NCBI RefSeq assembly: GCF_019774615.1
Contig: NZ_CP081496.1
Coordinates: forward strand, 5,270,001-5,334,000
Direction: 5' to 3'
Length of the DNA: 64,000 nucleotides
From: Streptomyces sp. BHT-5-2
Lineage (GTDB): Bacteria > Actinomycetota > Actinomycetes > Streptomycetales > Streptomycetaceae
Shown here: in pieces, positions 47,181 through 56,781 of the stretch
Layout: the number at the start of each line of letters is the position of its first letter
Numbering within the stretch: position 1 is the stretch's first letter
Notes under the pieces: model-generated
What the model saw: only the letters and a program-made list of their open reading frames with translations
Told to the model about the DNA's origin: nothing
The model's database searches: none
Program-made: the position numbers and the translations under genes

Positions 47181-48419
47181 TCAGTGCGACGGGGCGGCGG
47201 GGGTGAGGCCGACGACGTCGCCGATGACGATGACGGCCGGCGGGCGGACGCCCTCGGTGCGTACGGTCTCGCCGAGGGTGGCGAGGGTGGCGTCCACGCG
47301 GCGCTGGGCGGCGGTGGTGCCCTCCTGGACGACGGCGGCGGGGGTGTCGGCGGGGCGGCCGCACTCTATGAGCTTGGCGGCGATGGCGCCGCTGTTCTCC
47401 ACGCCCATCAGGACGACGAGGGTGCCGCGGAGCGCGGCCAGTGCGGGCCAGTCGACCAGGGAGCGCTCGTCGTCGGGGGCGACATGGCCACTGACGACGG
47501 TGAACTCGTGGGCGACGCCGCGGTGGGTGACGGGGATGCCGGCGGCGCCGGGGACGGAGATGGTGCTGGAGATGCCGGGGACGACGGTGCAGGGGATGCC
47601 GGCGTCGGCGAGTGCCTGGGCCTCCTCCATGCCGCGGCCGAAGACGAACGGGTCGCCGCCCTTGAGCCGGACCACGGCCTTGCCGGCCTTGGCGTGCTCG
47701 ATCAGGGCGTTGTTGATCGCCTCCTGGGCCATGAACCGCCCGTAGGGGATCTTGGCGGCGTCGATGACCTCGACGTGCGGCGGGAGTTCGGCGAGCAGAT
47801 CGCGCGGGCCGAGCCGGTCGGCGATGACGACGTCGGCCTCGGCGAGGAGGCGGCGGCCGCGAACGGTGATCAGGTCGGGGTCGCCGGGGCCGCCGCCGAC
47901 CAGCGCCACACCGGGGGTGTGCGGGCGGCGGTGGTGCGGGGCGGCGATGCTGCCGTCGCGCAGGCCCTCGACGATGGCGTCGCGGACGGCCGCGGAACGG
48001 CGCGGGTCGCGGCCGGTGAGGACGGCCACCGTGACGCCCTCGCTGCGGCCGGTGGCCGGCGTCCAGGCGGTGGCGGCCTCGGCGTCGTCGGAGCGGACGG
48101 CCCAGACGCGGCGCTCCTCGGCCTCCTGGGAGGCGGCGGCGTTGGCCTCGGGGTCGTCGGTGGAGATCAGCGCGTACCAGGCGCCGTCGAGGTCGCCGGG
48201 GCGGTAGCGGCGGCGCTCCCAGCGGAGTTCGCCGGCGTCGACCATCGCCTCGACGGAGGCGGTGGCGGACGGGGAGACCAGCAGGACGTCGGCGCCTGCG
48301 GCGAGGAGTGCGGGGAGCCGGCGCTGGGCGACCTGGCCCGCTCCCAGAACGACCACACGGCGGCCGGACAGCCGCAGTCCGACGGGGTAGGCAGCGGGTT
48401 CGACGACGGGTTCGGCCAT
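47181..48419 (-). CDS. cobA: CysG-like uroporphyrinogen-III C-methyltransferase with dehydrogenase-like N-domain
   Basis: A 412-aa protein. The N-terminal 155 residues are a siroheme-synthase-like Rossmann domain (LSGRRVVVLGAGQVAQRRLP, WYALISTDDPEANAAASQEA). From about 160 a SUMT domain follows: VALVGGGPGDPDLITVRGRR, then VVRLKGGDPFVFGRGMEEAQ and CTVVPGISSTISVPGAAGIP. It makes precorrin-2, the branch point to siroheme and cobamides, and may also dehydrogenate it. The start is ATG 48419 with AAGGAG upstream. Corrinoid genes lie next to it on the same strand. Confidence 0.92.
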   Translation of the reverse strand: MAEPVVEPAAYPVGLRLSGRRVVVLGAGQVAQRRLPALLAAGADVLLVSPSATASVEAMVDAGELRWERRRYRPGDLDGAWYALISTDDPEANAAASQEAEERRVWAVRSDDAEAATAWTPATGRSEGVTVAVLTGRDPRRSAAVRDAIVEGLRDGSIAAPHHRRPHTPGVALVGGGPGDPDLITVRGRRLLAEADVVIADRLGPRDLLAELPPHVEVIDAAKIPYGRFMAQEAINNALIEHAKAGKAVVRLKGGDPFVFGRGMEEAQALADAGIPCTVVPGISSTISVPGAAGIPVTHRGVAHEFTVVSGHVAPDDERSLVDWPALAALRGTLVVLMGVENSGAIAAKLIECGRPADTPAAVVQEGTTAAQRRVDATLATLGETVRTEGVRPPAVIVIGDVVGLTPAAPSH

Positions 48420-48593
48420 GGCGGGGTGGCTCCTTGTGCGGTGATGCGGGTTCGACGACCGTTCAGTCGCTGCGGCACCGGAGCGGCTGAGGGGTGGTAC
48501 GGCCCTGCCGGGACGTACGCCCCGGCCCACAGCCTATGAGGCTGCGGGCCGGGGGTCATGCGGGGGCGGCCCGGTCTTCGGGCCGGCCCGGTG

Positions 48594-51500
48594 TCAGCTC
48601 TTCTCGGTGACTCCGGCGGAGTCGAAGGTGGCGACCTCGTGCATCGCGCGGGCGGCGCTCTGCACGACGGGCAGCGCGAGCAGTGCGCCGGTGCCCTCGC
48701 CGAGCCGCAGGTCGAGGTCGACCAGCGGGCGCAGGCCCAGCTTGTTGAGGGCCGCGACATGGCCCGGTTCGGCGCTGCGGTGGCCGGCGATGCAGGCCGC
48801 CAGCGCCTCGGGGGCGATGGCCCGGGCCACCAGGGCGGCGGCGCCGGCGCTGACGCCGTCCAGGATCACCGGCGTGCGCAGCGAGGCGCCGCCGAGGATC
48901 AGACCGATCATGGCCGCGTGCTCCAGGCCGCCGAGGGCGGCGAGGACGGTGATCGGGTCGGCCGGGTCGGGCTGGTGGAACTCCAGGGCGCGGCGGACGA
49001 CCTCGACCTTGCGGGCGTGCGTCTCGTCGTTGATGCCGGTGCCGCGACCGGTGACCTCGGCCGGGTCGACGCCGGTGTAGACGGCGATCAGGGCGGCCGA
49101 GGAGGTGGTGTTGGCGATGCCCATCTCGCCCGTCAGCAGCGCCTTGTTGCCGGCCGCGACGAGGTCCCGGGCGGTCTCGATGCCGACCTCGATGGCCTTG
49201 AGGGCCTCGTCCTGGGTCATCGCCGGGCCCTGGGTGAAGTCGGCGGTGCCGGGGCGGACCTTGCGGGGCAGCAGGCCGGGGGTGGCGGGCAGGTCGCCGG
49301 CCACGCCGACGTCGACCACGCAGACCTCGGCGCCGACCTGGTTGGCGAAGGCGTTGCAGACCGCTCCCCCGCCCAGGAAGTTGGCGACCATCTGGCCGGT
49401 GACCTCCTGGGGCCAGGGGGTCACGCCCTGGGCGTGCACACCGTGGTCGCCGGCGAAGATCGCGACCGCGGCCGGCTCCGGGATGGGCGGCGGGCACTTC
49501 CGGGACAGGCCGCACAGCTGCGCGGAGATGATCTCCAGCATGCCCAGCGCGCCGGCCGGCTTGGTCATCCGCTTCTGCCGCTCCCACGCCTCGCCGAGCG
49601 CCTTGGCGTCCAGCGGGCGGATGCCGGCGAGGGTCTCCTGGACGAGGTCGTGCGGGTCCTCGCCGGGCAGGGCGCGGCGGCCGTAGGTCTCCTCGTGGAC
49701 GACCCAGGAGAGCGGGCGGCGCTTGGACCAGCCGGCCTGGAGCAGCTCGGGCTCGTCCGGGAACTCGTCGACGTAGCCGACGCAGAGGTAGGCGACGATC
49801 TCCAGGTGTTCGGGCAGGCCCAGTTCGCGGACCATCTCGCGCTCGTCGAAGAAGCTGACCCAGCCGACGCCCAGGCCCTCGGCGCGGGCGGCCAGCCAGA
49901 GGTTCTCGACGGCGAGCGCGGAGGAGTACGGGGCCATCTGCGGCTGGGTGTGCCGGCCGAGGGTGTGCCGGCCGCCGCGGGTGGGGTCGGCGGTGACGAC
50001 GATGTTCACCGGCGTTTCGAGGATGGCCTCGATCTTCAGCTCGCGGAACTGCTTGGCGCGGGCCTTGGGCAGCGACTTGGCGTAGGCGTCGCGCTGCCGC
50101 ATGGCCAGCTCGTGCATCTTGGCGCGGGTCTCGTCCGACCGGATGACGACGAAGTCCCAGGGCTGGGAGTGGCCGACGCTGGGGGCGGTGTGGGCCGCCT
50201 CCAGGACGCGCAGCAGGACGTCGTTGGGGATCGGGTCGGGGCGGAAGCCGTTGCGGATGTCGCGGCGTTCGCGGATGACGCGGTGGACGGCGGCGCGCTC
50301 GGAGTCGTCGTAGCCGGGCGCGGGGGCCGTCGTGGGCGCGGGCTCGGCGGCGGGGGACTCGGCCGGGTGTGCGTCGTCGCCCTCGGCGTGCTCGACGAAC
50401 TGGGCGTCGTCCTGCTGGTGCGGGAGGGCGTCGGCCTCGGCCGGGGCGGCGTCGGTGGCCGCGGGGGCCTGCGGTGCCGGGTCGGCGGCGGACTCCTGCG
50501 GGGCGGGCACCGGCTCGGCGGTCGCCTGGGCGGGGATCTGCGGGGTCGCCGCCTCGGGGTGGACGGGGGCCTCCTCGGCGGCCGGCGGGGCCGGGGCCTC
50601 GGCCGGCTCGGCGGCGTGCTCCTGGGCGTCGGCGGCGGCAGGCGCGGGCTGCTCGCCCTCGGGGGCGGGCTGCGGGGCCTCCGCCTCCGGGGCGGGCTGC
50701 GGGGCCTCGGCGTCCTCGGGAGCGGCGGCCTGCGGGGCTCCGGTGTCCTGCGGCTGCGTCTCCGCCTCTATGACGGGCTGCTGGGGCGCCTCCGCCGGGG
50801 CCGGCGGGGCGTCGGCGGCCTGCGGGGCGGTGGCGGCGTCGGCGGGGGCGTGCTCGGCTGCGGGGGCGGTGGTGCCCTCGGCCGGGGCGATCACGGCGGC
50901 CTCGGCGGGCTGCGGCTCGGCGGCCGGCTCCTCGGCGGCGGGCTGGACCGCGACGGGCTGCTCGGGCTGCACCGCCGGCGCCTCGGGGGCGGCCGGGGCG
51001 GCCTCGGGGGCGGCGGGCTGTACGGCGGGGGTCGCGGCCTGCGGCTGGTCCGCCGCCGGGGCCTGAGCCGGGGCGTCGGGCGCCGGCTGAGCATCAGCGG
51101 GCTGGGCCGTGTCCTGCGGGGACTGGACCGCCTCTGCGGGGGCCGCCGCCTGCTCCGGCTGCCGGCCGGCGGCCTCGGGGGTCGCGGGAGCGTCCTCCTG
51201 CGCCGGCGCCTCGGGCTGCGCGGGCGCGGCCTCGGGGACGTCCTGGGCCGGGGCGGGGGCTTCGGCGGCCGGCTGCGCGACCGCGGCGTCCGGAGCGACG
51301 GCCTGCTCGGGCGCGGGCTGCCGGACGGCCGCCTCCGCGGCAGGAGTTGCCGCGGCCTCGGTCGTCGCGGCCTCGGTGGCCACCACGTCGACGGGCTGCG
51401 GCCGCTCGGCCGGGGCCTCCGGCGCCGGAGCCTGGGCCGCGGCCTCCTGGACGGGCTCGCCCGGCTCCGCGACAGCGGCGGCTACGGGAGCGGCAGGGGC

Positions 51501-52610
51501 GACGGCCTCGTCGGCCACCGTGCCCTCGGCGGGCGCCGCCGCGGGCCGCGGCTGCCCGGCCGGTGCCTGGTCGGTGGGCAGTCCGGCGGGCGGCTGCTCG
51601 GCGGGCGGTGCGCCGTCCTGGGCGGGCGGCCGGGCCTCCGGCACGACCGCTTCCGCGCCGGCCTCGGGGACCGGGGCGGCCGGCACGGCGGTCGGCTCCG
51701 CGACGGGCACCGCGGCCTGGACGGGTGTGCCGCCCCACGGCTGCGCCTGGGCCGGCGTGTGGGACGGGATCTCGCCCAGCTGCGGGCCCGGCAACGGGCC
51801 CTGGCCGGCGGCCCCGTAGGACTGCTCGGCGTACGTCTGGCCTTCGTAGGGCTGCCGGCCGTACGGCATCGCCACGGGCTGCTGCTCCTGCCGCACGGCC
51901 GCCGGGGCGACGGCCTCGGGGTGCGGCTGGGCGGGGGCGGCCTGGGCCTGCACCGCGGCGGCCGCGGCGTCGACCGGCGGTGCGCCGACGGGCTGCGGCG
52001 CGACCGGCCGGGCGGCGTCGGTCGGCACGGCGTCGGTCTGCTCGTCGGGGAGCGGGACGTCGAGGTATTCGGGGCCAGCGGCCGGCGGGGCGGGCTGCCG
52101 GGCGGCCTGCTGGGGCGCCTCGGCGGGCCCCCGGTCGGCCAGCGAACGCACCACGCCGCCGGTCGCCTCGGGGACCGGCGGGCCCATGTGGAGCGGGCGG
52201 CGCGGGGCGGCCGCACCGTGGGCGCGCGCCTGCTGGGGGACGACCGGCTGCTGGGCACGGACGGCGCCGAGGTCGACGGAACCGGAGTCCCGGCCGCCGG
52301 TCTCGTGGTCGCCGGCCGGGGCGTGGCCGGCGGCGGGGTCGAACGGCGCACTCTGCTGCGGCGGTACGGCCTGCGGCTGGGCGGGCTGCGGCGGCTGCTG
52401 GGCGCCCTGTTCGCTCCAGGCGCCCTGGGCGCCGGGCATCAGCAGGTCGTCGTCCTCGACGGTGCCGTCGGCCGGGCCGAGGTAGGGGTACTCGCCCGGT
52501 TGCTGGGTGGGTCCGGCGTCGGCAGGGGTGGGAACGGCCTGCGGCTGCCCGCGGTGTCCGCCTGCGTTCTCCGGCTGTCCCTGACCCGGGACCTGGCCGG
52601 TGTCGGTCAT
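48594..52610 (-). CDS. cobT: BluB-CobT fusion with very long disordered N-terminus
   Basis: A 1338-aa protein in three parts. Residues 1 to about 760 are P/A/Q/E-rich, low complexity and probably disordered. About 763-975 is a BluB-type flavin nitroreductase domain: ERRDIRNGFRPDPIPNDVLL, AAHTAPSVGHSQPWDFVVI, GVGWVSFFDEREMVRELGLP. About 985-1338 is CobT: IFAGDHGVHAQGVTPWPQEV, LLTGEMGIANTTSSAALIAV, ILDGVSAGAAALVARAI. BluB makes 5,6-dimethylbenzimidazole from FMN, and CobT activates it with nicotinate mononucleotide, so one chain joins successive steps. The ATG at 52610 begins MTDTGQVPG. Confidence 0.93.
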   Translation of the reverse strand: MTDTGQVPGQGQPENAGGHRGQPQAVPTPADAGPTQQPGEYPYLGPADGTVEDDDLLMPGAQGAWSEQGAQQPPQPAQPQAVPPQQSAPFDPAAGHAPAGDHETGGRDSGSVDLGAVRAQQPVVPQQARAHGAAAPRRPLHMGPPVPEATGGVVRSLADRGPAEAPQQAARQPAPPAAGPEYLDVPLPDEQTDAVPTDAARPVAPQPVGAPPVDAAAAAVQAQAAPAQPHPEAVAPAAVRQEQQPVAMPYGRQPYEGQTYAEQSYGAAGQGPLPGPQLGEIPSHTPAQAQPWGGTPVQAAVPVAEPTAVPAAPVPEAGAEAVVPEARPPAQDGAPPAEQPPAGLPTDQAPAGQPRPAAAPAEGTVADEAVAPAAPVAAAVAEPGEPVQEAAAQAPAPEAPAERPQPVDVVATEAATTEAAATPAAEAAVRQPAPEQAVAPDAAVAQPAAEAPAPAQDVPEAAPAQPEAPAQEDAPATPEAAGRQPEQAAAPAEAVQSPQDTAQPADAQPAPDAPAQAPAADQPQAATPAVQPAAPEAAPAAPEAPAVQPEQPVAVQPAAEEPAAEPQPAEAAVIAPAEGTTAPAAEHAPADAATAPQAADAPPAPAEAPQQPVIEAETQPQDTGAPQAAAPEDAEAPQPAPEAEAPQPAPEGEQPAPAAADAQEHAAEPAEAPAPPAAEEAPVHPEAATPQIPAQATAEPVPAPQESAADPAPQAPAATDAAPAEADALPHQQDDAQFVEHAEGDDAHPAESPAAEPAPTTAPAPGYDDSERAAVHRVIRERRDIRNGFRPDPIPNDVLLRVLEAAHTAPSVGHSQPWDFVVIRSDETRAKMHELAMRQRDAYAKSLPKARAKQFRELKIEAILETPVNIVVTADPTRGGRHTLGRHTQPQMAPYSSALAVENLWLAARAEGLGVGWVSFFDEREMVRELGLPEHLEIVAYLCVGYVDEFPDEPELLQAGWSKRRPLSWVVHEETYGRRALPGEDPHDLVQETLAGIRPLDAKALGEAWERQKRMTKPAGALGMLEIISAQLCGLSRKCPPPIPEPAAVAIFAGDHGVHAQGVTPWPQEVTGQMVANFLGGGAVCNAFANQVGAEVCVVDVGVAGDLPATPGLLPRKVRPGTADFTQGPAMTQDEALKAIEVGIETARDLVAAGNKALLTGEMGIANTTSSAALIAVYTGVDPAEVTGRGTGINDETHARKVEVVRRALEFHQPDPADPITVLAALGGLEHAAMIGLILGGASLRTPVILDGVSAGAAALVARAIAPEALAACIAGHRSAEPGHVAALNKLGLRPLVDLDLRLGEGTGALLALPVVQSAARAMHEVATFDSAGVTEKS

Positions 52611-52845
52611 GCGTACCCCTCGCCCACTGCTAGTGCTCCTTCCACGCGCTCGTGCGACGCGTCGACCGGTGCGCACCGACGCCCCGATAGCGAGAACGAG
52701 CGAGCACGTCTCCCGGCACGTCCGCACCCAAGTGCTTCATTTTCGTCCAAAACCACGGCATTTTCCGGATATTGGCGTACGAAGCCGAACGCGGAACGGC
52801 GGCGCAACGATCCGCCAGCCTACCTCGCGCGGGTGGTCTTCCTGG

Positions 52846-54075
52846 TCACGGGTGAGGAACGCGATAGCCGCTCAGCAAAAACACCACAGAGCGTTCACGT
52901 TCGACCCAAACGGAAGTGTCGAGTTCCACGGACTGCAGCAGCGCGCACTCGACTTCGTAGCCGCCGTCGGCGAGTGCCCGGCCGAGCGTCTCGGCCTCGT
53001 CGCGGGTCGCGGCGTGGGTGACGATCCGCTCGGGGCGGCGGGCCGCGCAGGCGGTGACCACGTCCGCTCCCCCGACGCCGATGCGGACCACGTCGGGCTC
53101 CGGGAGGTCCTCCAGGATCTGCGGCGCACGGCCGTGCACGGCCTGGAGTTGGACGCCGTGCCGGCGGGCCAGGGCGGCGGCGCGGTCGCAGGCGTCGGGG
53201 TCGGCGTCGACCGCGATGACCGCGGCGCCGAACCGCGCGGCCTCCACCGCGGCCGCGCCGCTGCCCGAGCCGATGTCCCAGACCAGGTCGCCCACCCGCG
53301 GCCCGAGGCGGGCGAGTTGGGCGGTGCGCAGCTGCACGGACTCGCCCTCGCCGAGGGCGCCGCCGTAGGCCCGGCCGGGAAGTCCCCAGCCGCGCGGGCC
53401 GGTCGGATCGCCGGCCCTGTTGACGGGGGCTCCGGCCATCCAGCCGGTGCCCTGGGCGGCGGCACCGGAAGGCGAACCGCCCACGACGATGACGACGTTG
53501 GGGTCGCGCCAGACGTGGTCGGCGACCTTGTCGGATGTGAGGACCGTCACCTGTTCCCGTTCGGTGCCGAGGTCCTCGCAGATGACGAAGGTGCGGTGCA
53601 CACCTTCCAGGAGGAGGGCGAGTTCGGCGGGTCCGGCGCCGGGCGAGGTGAGCACCGCGACCTTGGTGTGGGCGCGGCAGACGTTGACCGCGCGGCGCAG
53701 GTCGCGGCTGTGGGCGACGACGACCTGGGCGTCGTCCCAGGGCATACCGGCCCGGGCGAAGGCGGCGGCGACGGAGGAGACGGCCGGCACCACCTCGACC
53801 TCCAGGCCGTATTCGGGGGCGCGCAGGGTGCGGACGACGCCGAAGAAGCCGGGGTCGCCGTCGGCGAGGACGACGGCGGTGCCGCGGTGCTGGGCGATGC
53901 GGCGGGCGGCCAGGGTGACGCTGCCGAGCCGGATGCGTTCGGCGGCCGGCGGGACCTCGGGCAGCGCGAGGTGGTGGGCGGCGCCGGCGACGAGGGTCGC
54001 GGCACCGAGGGCGGAGCGGCCGGCGGCGGTCAGCGGAGAGCCGTCCCAGCCGATCACCGTGACCCGGTCGGCCAT
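52846..54075 (-). CDS. cobL: Precorrin-6Y C5,15-methyltransferase, decarboxylating (CbiE-CbiT fusion)
   Basis: A 409-aa two-domain enzyme of the corrin ring pathway. The CbiE half (about 1-195) has VTVIGWDGSPLTAAGRSALG and TAVVLADGDPGFFGVVRTL. The CbiT half (about 230-409) is a class I SAM methyltransferase with GDLVWDIGSGSGAAAVEAAR and VIAVDADPDACDRAAALA. Together they methylate C5 and C15 and decarboxylate C12. It lies 235 bases upstream of the BluB-CobT gene on the same strand, with probable separate promoters. Confidence 0.94.
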   Translation of the reverse strand: MADRVTVIGWDGSPLTAAGRSALGAATLVAGAAHHLALPEVPPAAERIRLGSVTLAARRIAQHRGTAVVLADGDPGFFGVVRTLRAPEYGLEVEVVPAVSSVAAAFARAGMPWDDAQVVVAHSRDLRRAVNVCRAHTKVAVLTSPGAGPAELALLLEGVHRTFVICEDLGTEREQVTVLTSDKVADHVWRDPNVVIVVGGSPSGAAAQGTGWMAGAPVNRAGDPTGPRGWGLPGRAYGGALGEGESVQLRTAQLARLGPRVGDLVWDIGSGSGAAAVEAARFGAAVIAVDADPDACDRAAALARRHGVQLQAVHGRAPQILEDLPEPDVVRIGVGGADVVTACAARRPERIVTHAATRDEAETLGRALADGGYEVECALLQSVELDTSVWVERERSVVFLLSGYRVPHP

Positions 54076-54247
54076 GCTCGTCAGTCTCCTGGGGGGAAGG
54101 TGCGGTTCCGGGGGGCGGTCGACGGGTGCGGTGGCCGCCGTCCGGGGGTGCTGCGGGGTGCCGGTCCGCGCTGGTCGGGACGGTCCCGGGCGCCGTCCGG
54201 CAGGCCGAGGGTACCCCGGCGGCCGCGGCCGGGAGGTGCTGTGGGGG

Positions 54248-54883
54248 TCAGTTCCACTCGGGGTAGGCGAAGCCGCTCGCGCCGACGGTCTGGTCGGGGA
54301 GTCCGTCGAGGTCCTCGGGGAGCAGGCTCCAGACGATCTGGTCGGTGCGGAGGTCGCTCCAGGTGCCGTCGTCCGCGCGGGTCCGGGCTATGCAGGCGCT
54401 GCGGAGCACTCCCTCGCTGATGCAGCCGATCTTCTGGGCGACCTGCTGGGAGGCGGTGTTGCCGGCGGCGGTGCGGAGTTCCAGGCGCTCGAACTTCTGG
54501 TCCTGGAAGAGCCAGCGGGCGGTGGCCAGGGCCGCCTCGGAGGCGTAGCCCTCGCCGCGGGCCCAGGAGCCGACGATGTAGGAGAGCTCGGTGGAGCGGA
54601 CCCGCCAGTTGGTGTTGCCGAGCTGGACGATGCCGACCAGGCGCTGGGTGAGGAACTCGGTGACGGCGAGGTCCAGGCCGCGTCCGGCGATGCGTTCGGT
54701 GGGCGCGTAGCGGGTGACCCAGTTGCGGGCGGCGTCCTCGGTGAAGGGCTGGGGCACCGCGGTCCAGGCGGCGACCAGTTCGTCGTTCATCATCGCGGCC
54801 AGGGCGGGGATGTCGTCCTCGTCGAGCGCGCGCAGCACCAACCGGTCCGTGCTGAGGGAGATGTCCGGAAAGGTGGATGTCAT
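54248..54883 (-). CDS. GNAT acetyltransferase, RimJ/RimL-like
   Basis: A 211-aa single-domain acetyltransferase. The start LSTDRLVLRALDEDDIPALA is typical of RimJ/RimL proteins that acetylate N-termini or small amines. The acetyl-CoA loop SYIVGSWARGEGYASEAALA and the later LELRTAAGNTASQQVAQKIG fit the family. The ATG at 54883 (MTSTFPD) has GGAG eight bases upstream; the 36-residue extension in the longer frame is dropped. Substrate unknown. Confidence 0.88.
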   Translation of the reverse strand: MTSTFPDISLSTDRLVLRALDEDDIPALAAMMNDELVAAWTAVPQPFTEDAARNWVTRYAPTERIAGRGLDLAVTEFLTQRLVGIVQLGNTNWRVRSTELSYIVGSWARGEGYASEAALATARWLFQDQKFERLELRTAAGNTASQQVAQKIGCISEGVLRSACIARTRADDGTWSDLRTDQIVWSLLPEDLDGLPDQTVGASGFAYPEWN

Positions 54884-55015
54884 GCCGATGCTCCAACGCC
54901 GTTGACTGGGGTGCTCCGGGGCGTCGCGGGCCGTTTGCTCCGCGAGGCCGGGAACCGTCCTGACCGTCTTGAATGCACCAGCATGCAGCATCGGCAGGTG
55001 GGCGTGCCACGCGCA

Positions 55016-55052
55016 GGGGCCCCGGTCGCGCGGGTGGCGCGGCCGGGGCCCG
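55016..55052 (-). terminator. Hairpin after metQ
   Basis: GGGGCCCCGGTCGCGC pairs with GCGCGGCCGGGGCCCG (14 of 16 positions), 45 bases past the metQ stop on the minus strand. Confidence 0.55.
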
Positions 55053-55096
55053 TCGGCCGTACCCGCCCTCCCCCGCAGGGGCCGGGCGGTGGGGCG

Positions 55097-55945
55097 TCAG
55101 CTCTTGACCGGGCCGAAGGCCGGGATGACCGAGCCGTCCTTGTAGGTGTTCTCGATGAACTTCTTGACCTCGTCGGAGTTGAGGAGCTGGGCGAGCTTCT
55201 TGATCCGGGGGTCGTTCTCCTTGCCCTGCTTGACGGCGAGGAAGTTGGCGTAGGGGTTGCCCTTCGCCTTCTCCAGGGCCAGCGCGTCGGTGGAGGGCTT
55301 GAGCTTGGCGCCGACGGCGAAGTTGCCGTTGATGACGGCGGCGTCGACGTCGGTGAGGTGGGGCGCGGTCTGGGCGGCCTCCAGCTCGGTGATCTTGATG
55401 CCCTTGTTGTCCTTGACGTCGGTCAGCGTGGCGTCGGAGCCGACGCCCGGCTTGAGGGTGATGACGCCGTTGTCGGCGAGCAGCTTGAGCGCGCGGCCCT
55501 CGTTGGACGGGTCGTTGGGGACCGAGACGGTGGAGCCGGGCTTGAGCTCGGAGAGCTTGTGGATCTTCTTGGAATAGACCCCCAGCGGCTCGATCTCGAC
55601 GTTGACGACCGGGACGATGTGGGTGCCGTTCTCCTTGTTGTAGGTGTCCAGGAACGGCTTGTGCTGGAAGAAGTTGGCGTCGACCTCGCCGTCGTCGGTG
55701 ACCTTGTTGGGCAGCTTGTAGTCGTTGAAGGTCTTCACGACCAGCTTGAGGCCCGCCTGCGGCGCCAGCTTCTCCTTGACGTAGTCGAGGATCGTGGCGT
55801 GCGGGGTGGGGCTGGCGGCGATGACGAGCGGGGCGTTCTTGTCGCTGCTCGCGGAGGTGTCGGAGGGGGCGCTGCACGCGCTCGCGCCGAGGGCGACGGC
55901 GGAGGCGGCGGCTATGGCCGCGGTGATCTTGATGGTGTTGCGCAC
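55097..55945 (-). CDS. metQ: Methionine ABC transporter substrate-binding lipoprotein
   Basis: A 282-aa NlpA/MetQ lipoprotein. The signal peptide ITAAIAAASAVALGASAC ends in a lipobox. Mature-domain landmarks are IAASPTPHATILDYVKEKLA, LPNKVTDDGEVDANFFQHKP and GVYSKKIHKLSELKPGSTVS. It captures methionine outside the cell and hands it to MetI. The start is GTG 55945 with GAGG eight bases upstream. Third gene of metN-metI-metQ, 101 bases after metI. Confidence 0.95.
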   Translation of the reverse strand: MRNTIKITAAIAAASAVALGASACSAPSDTSASSDKNAPLVIAASPTPHATILDYVKEKLAPQAGLKLVVKTFNDYKLPNKVTDDGEVDANFFQHKPFLDTYNKENGTHIVPVVNVEIEPLGVYSKKIHKLSELKPGSTVSVPNDPSNEGRALKLLADNGVITLKPGVGSDATLTDVKDNKGIKITELEAAQTAPHLTDVDAAVINGNFAVGAKLKPSTDALALEKAKGNPYANFLAVKQGKENDPRIKKLAQLLNSDEVKKFIENTYKDGSVIPAFGPVKS

Positions 55946-56046
55946 GAAGAGTGCCTCTTTCCTGTGCACACGGGGGTTCCGTGTGGGCTGCGCCCGGCAA
56001 AGGGTCCGGGCCTTGGGGGTGCGGGTGACGCGGGTGGTCCAGGGGG

Positions 56047-56781
56047 TCAGGCGGCCTCGGTGACCGGGGCCGGCTCCTCGCTGCGGACCCGGCGCAGGCC
56101 GACCCGCAGGGAGGAGGCACGGGCGCCGCGGCGGGCGAGCCGGCGGACGATCAGATCGCCCAGGAGCTGGGCGACGGTGACGATGACGATCAGCTCGACC
56201 ACGGTGATGATCATGAGCGAGGTCTCGTACCGGAGATAGCCGTAGTTGTAGGCGAGGGCGCCCAGCCCGCCGCCGCCGACCGCGCCGGCGATCGCCGAGT
56301 AGCCGATCAGCGTGATGACGGTGGTGGTGACGGCGGCGACCAGGGCGGGCAGCGCCTGCGGGAGCAGCACCTTGAAGATGACGGTCCAGGTGCCGCCGCC
56401 CATCGCCTGGGCCGCCTCGACGAGCCCGTGGTCGACCTCGCGCAGTGCGGCCTCCACGAGGCGGGCGAAGAACGGGATGGCCGCGATGGTGAGCGGGACC
56501 ACCGCGCCGGTCGGGCCGATGGCGACGCCGACCAGGAGGCGGGTCAGCGGCATCAGCACCACGATCAGGATCAGGAACGGGAAGGACCGCCCGATGTTCG
56601 CTATCGCGCCGAGGACCTTGTTGACCACGACGTTCTGGAGCATGGCGCCGCGGTCGGTCAGGTGCAGCAGGACGCCGACGGGGATGCCGACGAGGACCGC
56701 GTAGAACGTGGACCACCACACCATGAAGAGGGTGTCGAGGGTGGCGTCGGAGAGCAGCGGCTGCATGTCGTGCCAGCTCAC
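56047..56781 (-). CDS. metI: Methionine ABC transporter permease
   Basis: A 244-aa inner-membrane protein with five or six helices, such as LDTLFMVWWSTFYAVLVGIP and FPFLILIVVLMPLTRLLVGV. The EAA loop that docks the ATPase is EAALREVDHGLVEAAQAMGG. The start is GTG 56781, preceded by GGAAGG; it overlaps the metN stop by four bases (GTGA). Its C-terminus is basic and cytosolic. Confidence 0.95.
   Translation of the reverse strand: MSWHDMQPLLSDATLDTLFMVWWSTFYAVLVGIPVGVLLHLTDRGAMLQNVVVNKVLGAIANIGRSFPFLILIVVLMPLTRLLVGVAIGPTGAVVPLTIAAIPFFARLVEAALREVDHGLVEAAQAMGGGTWTVIFKVLLPQALPALVAAVTTTVITLIGYSAIAGAVGGGGLGALAYNYGYLRYETSLMIITVVELIVIVTVAQLLGDLIVRRLARRGARASSLRVGLRRVRSEEPAPVTEAA

Noticed and set aside
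46115-47206. 363-codon plus-strand open frame over the methyltransferase
   Set aside because: Antisense shadow extended by the tandem repeat region; G/V/R-rich without domain.
48558-53021. 1487-codon plus-strand open frame over bluB-cobT
   Set aside because: Long because the opposite strand codes for repetitive P/A/Q-rich sequence; the translation is G/R/L-rich repeats without any domain.
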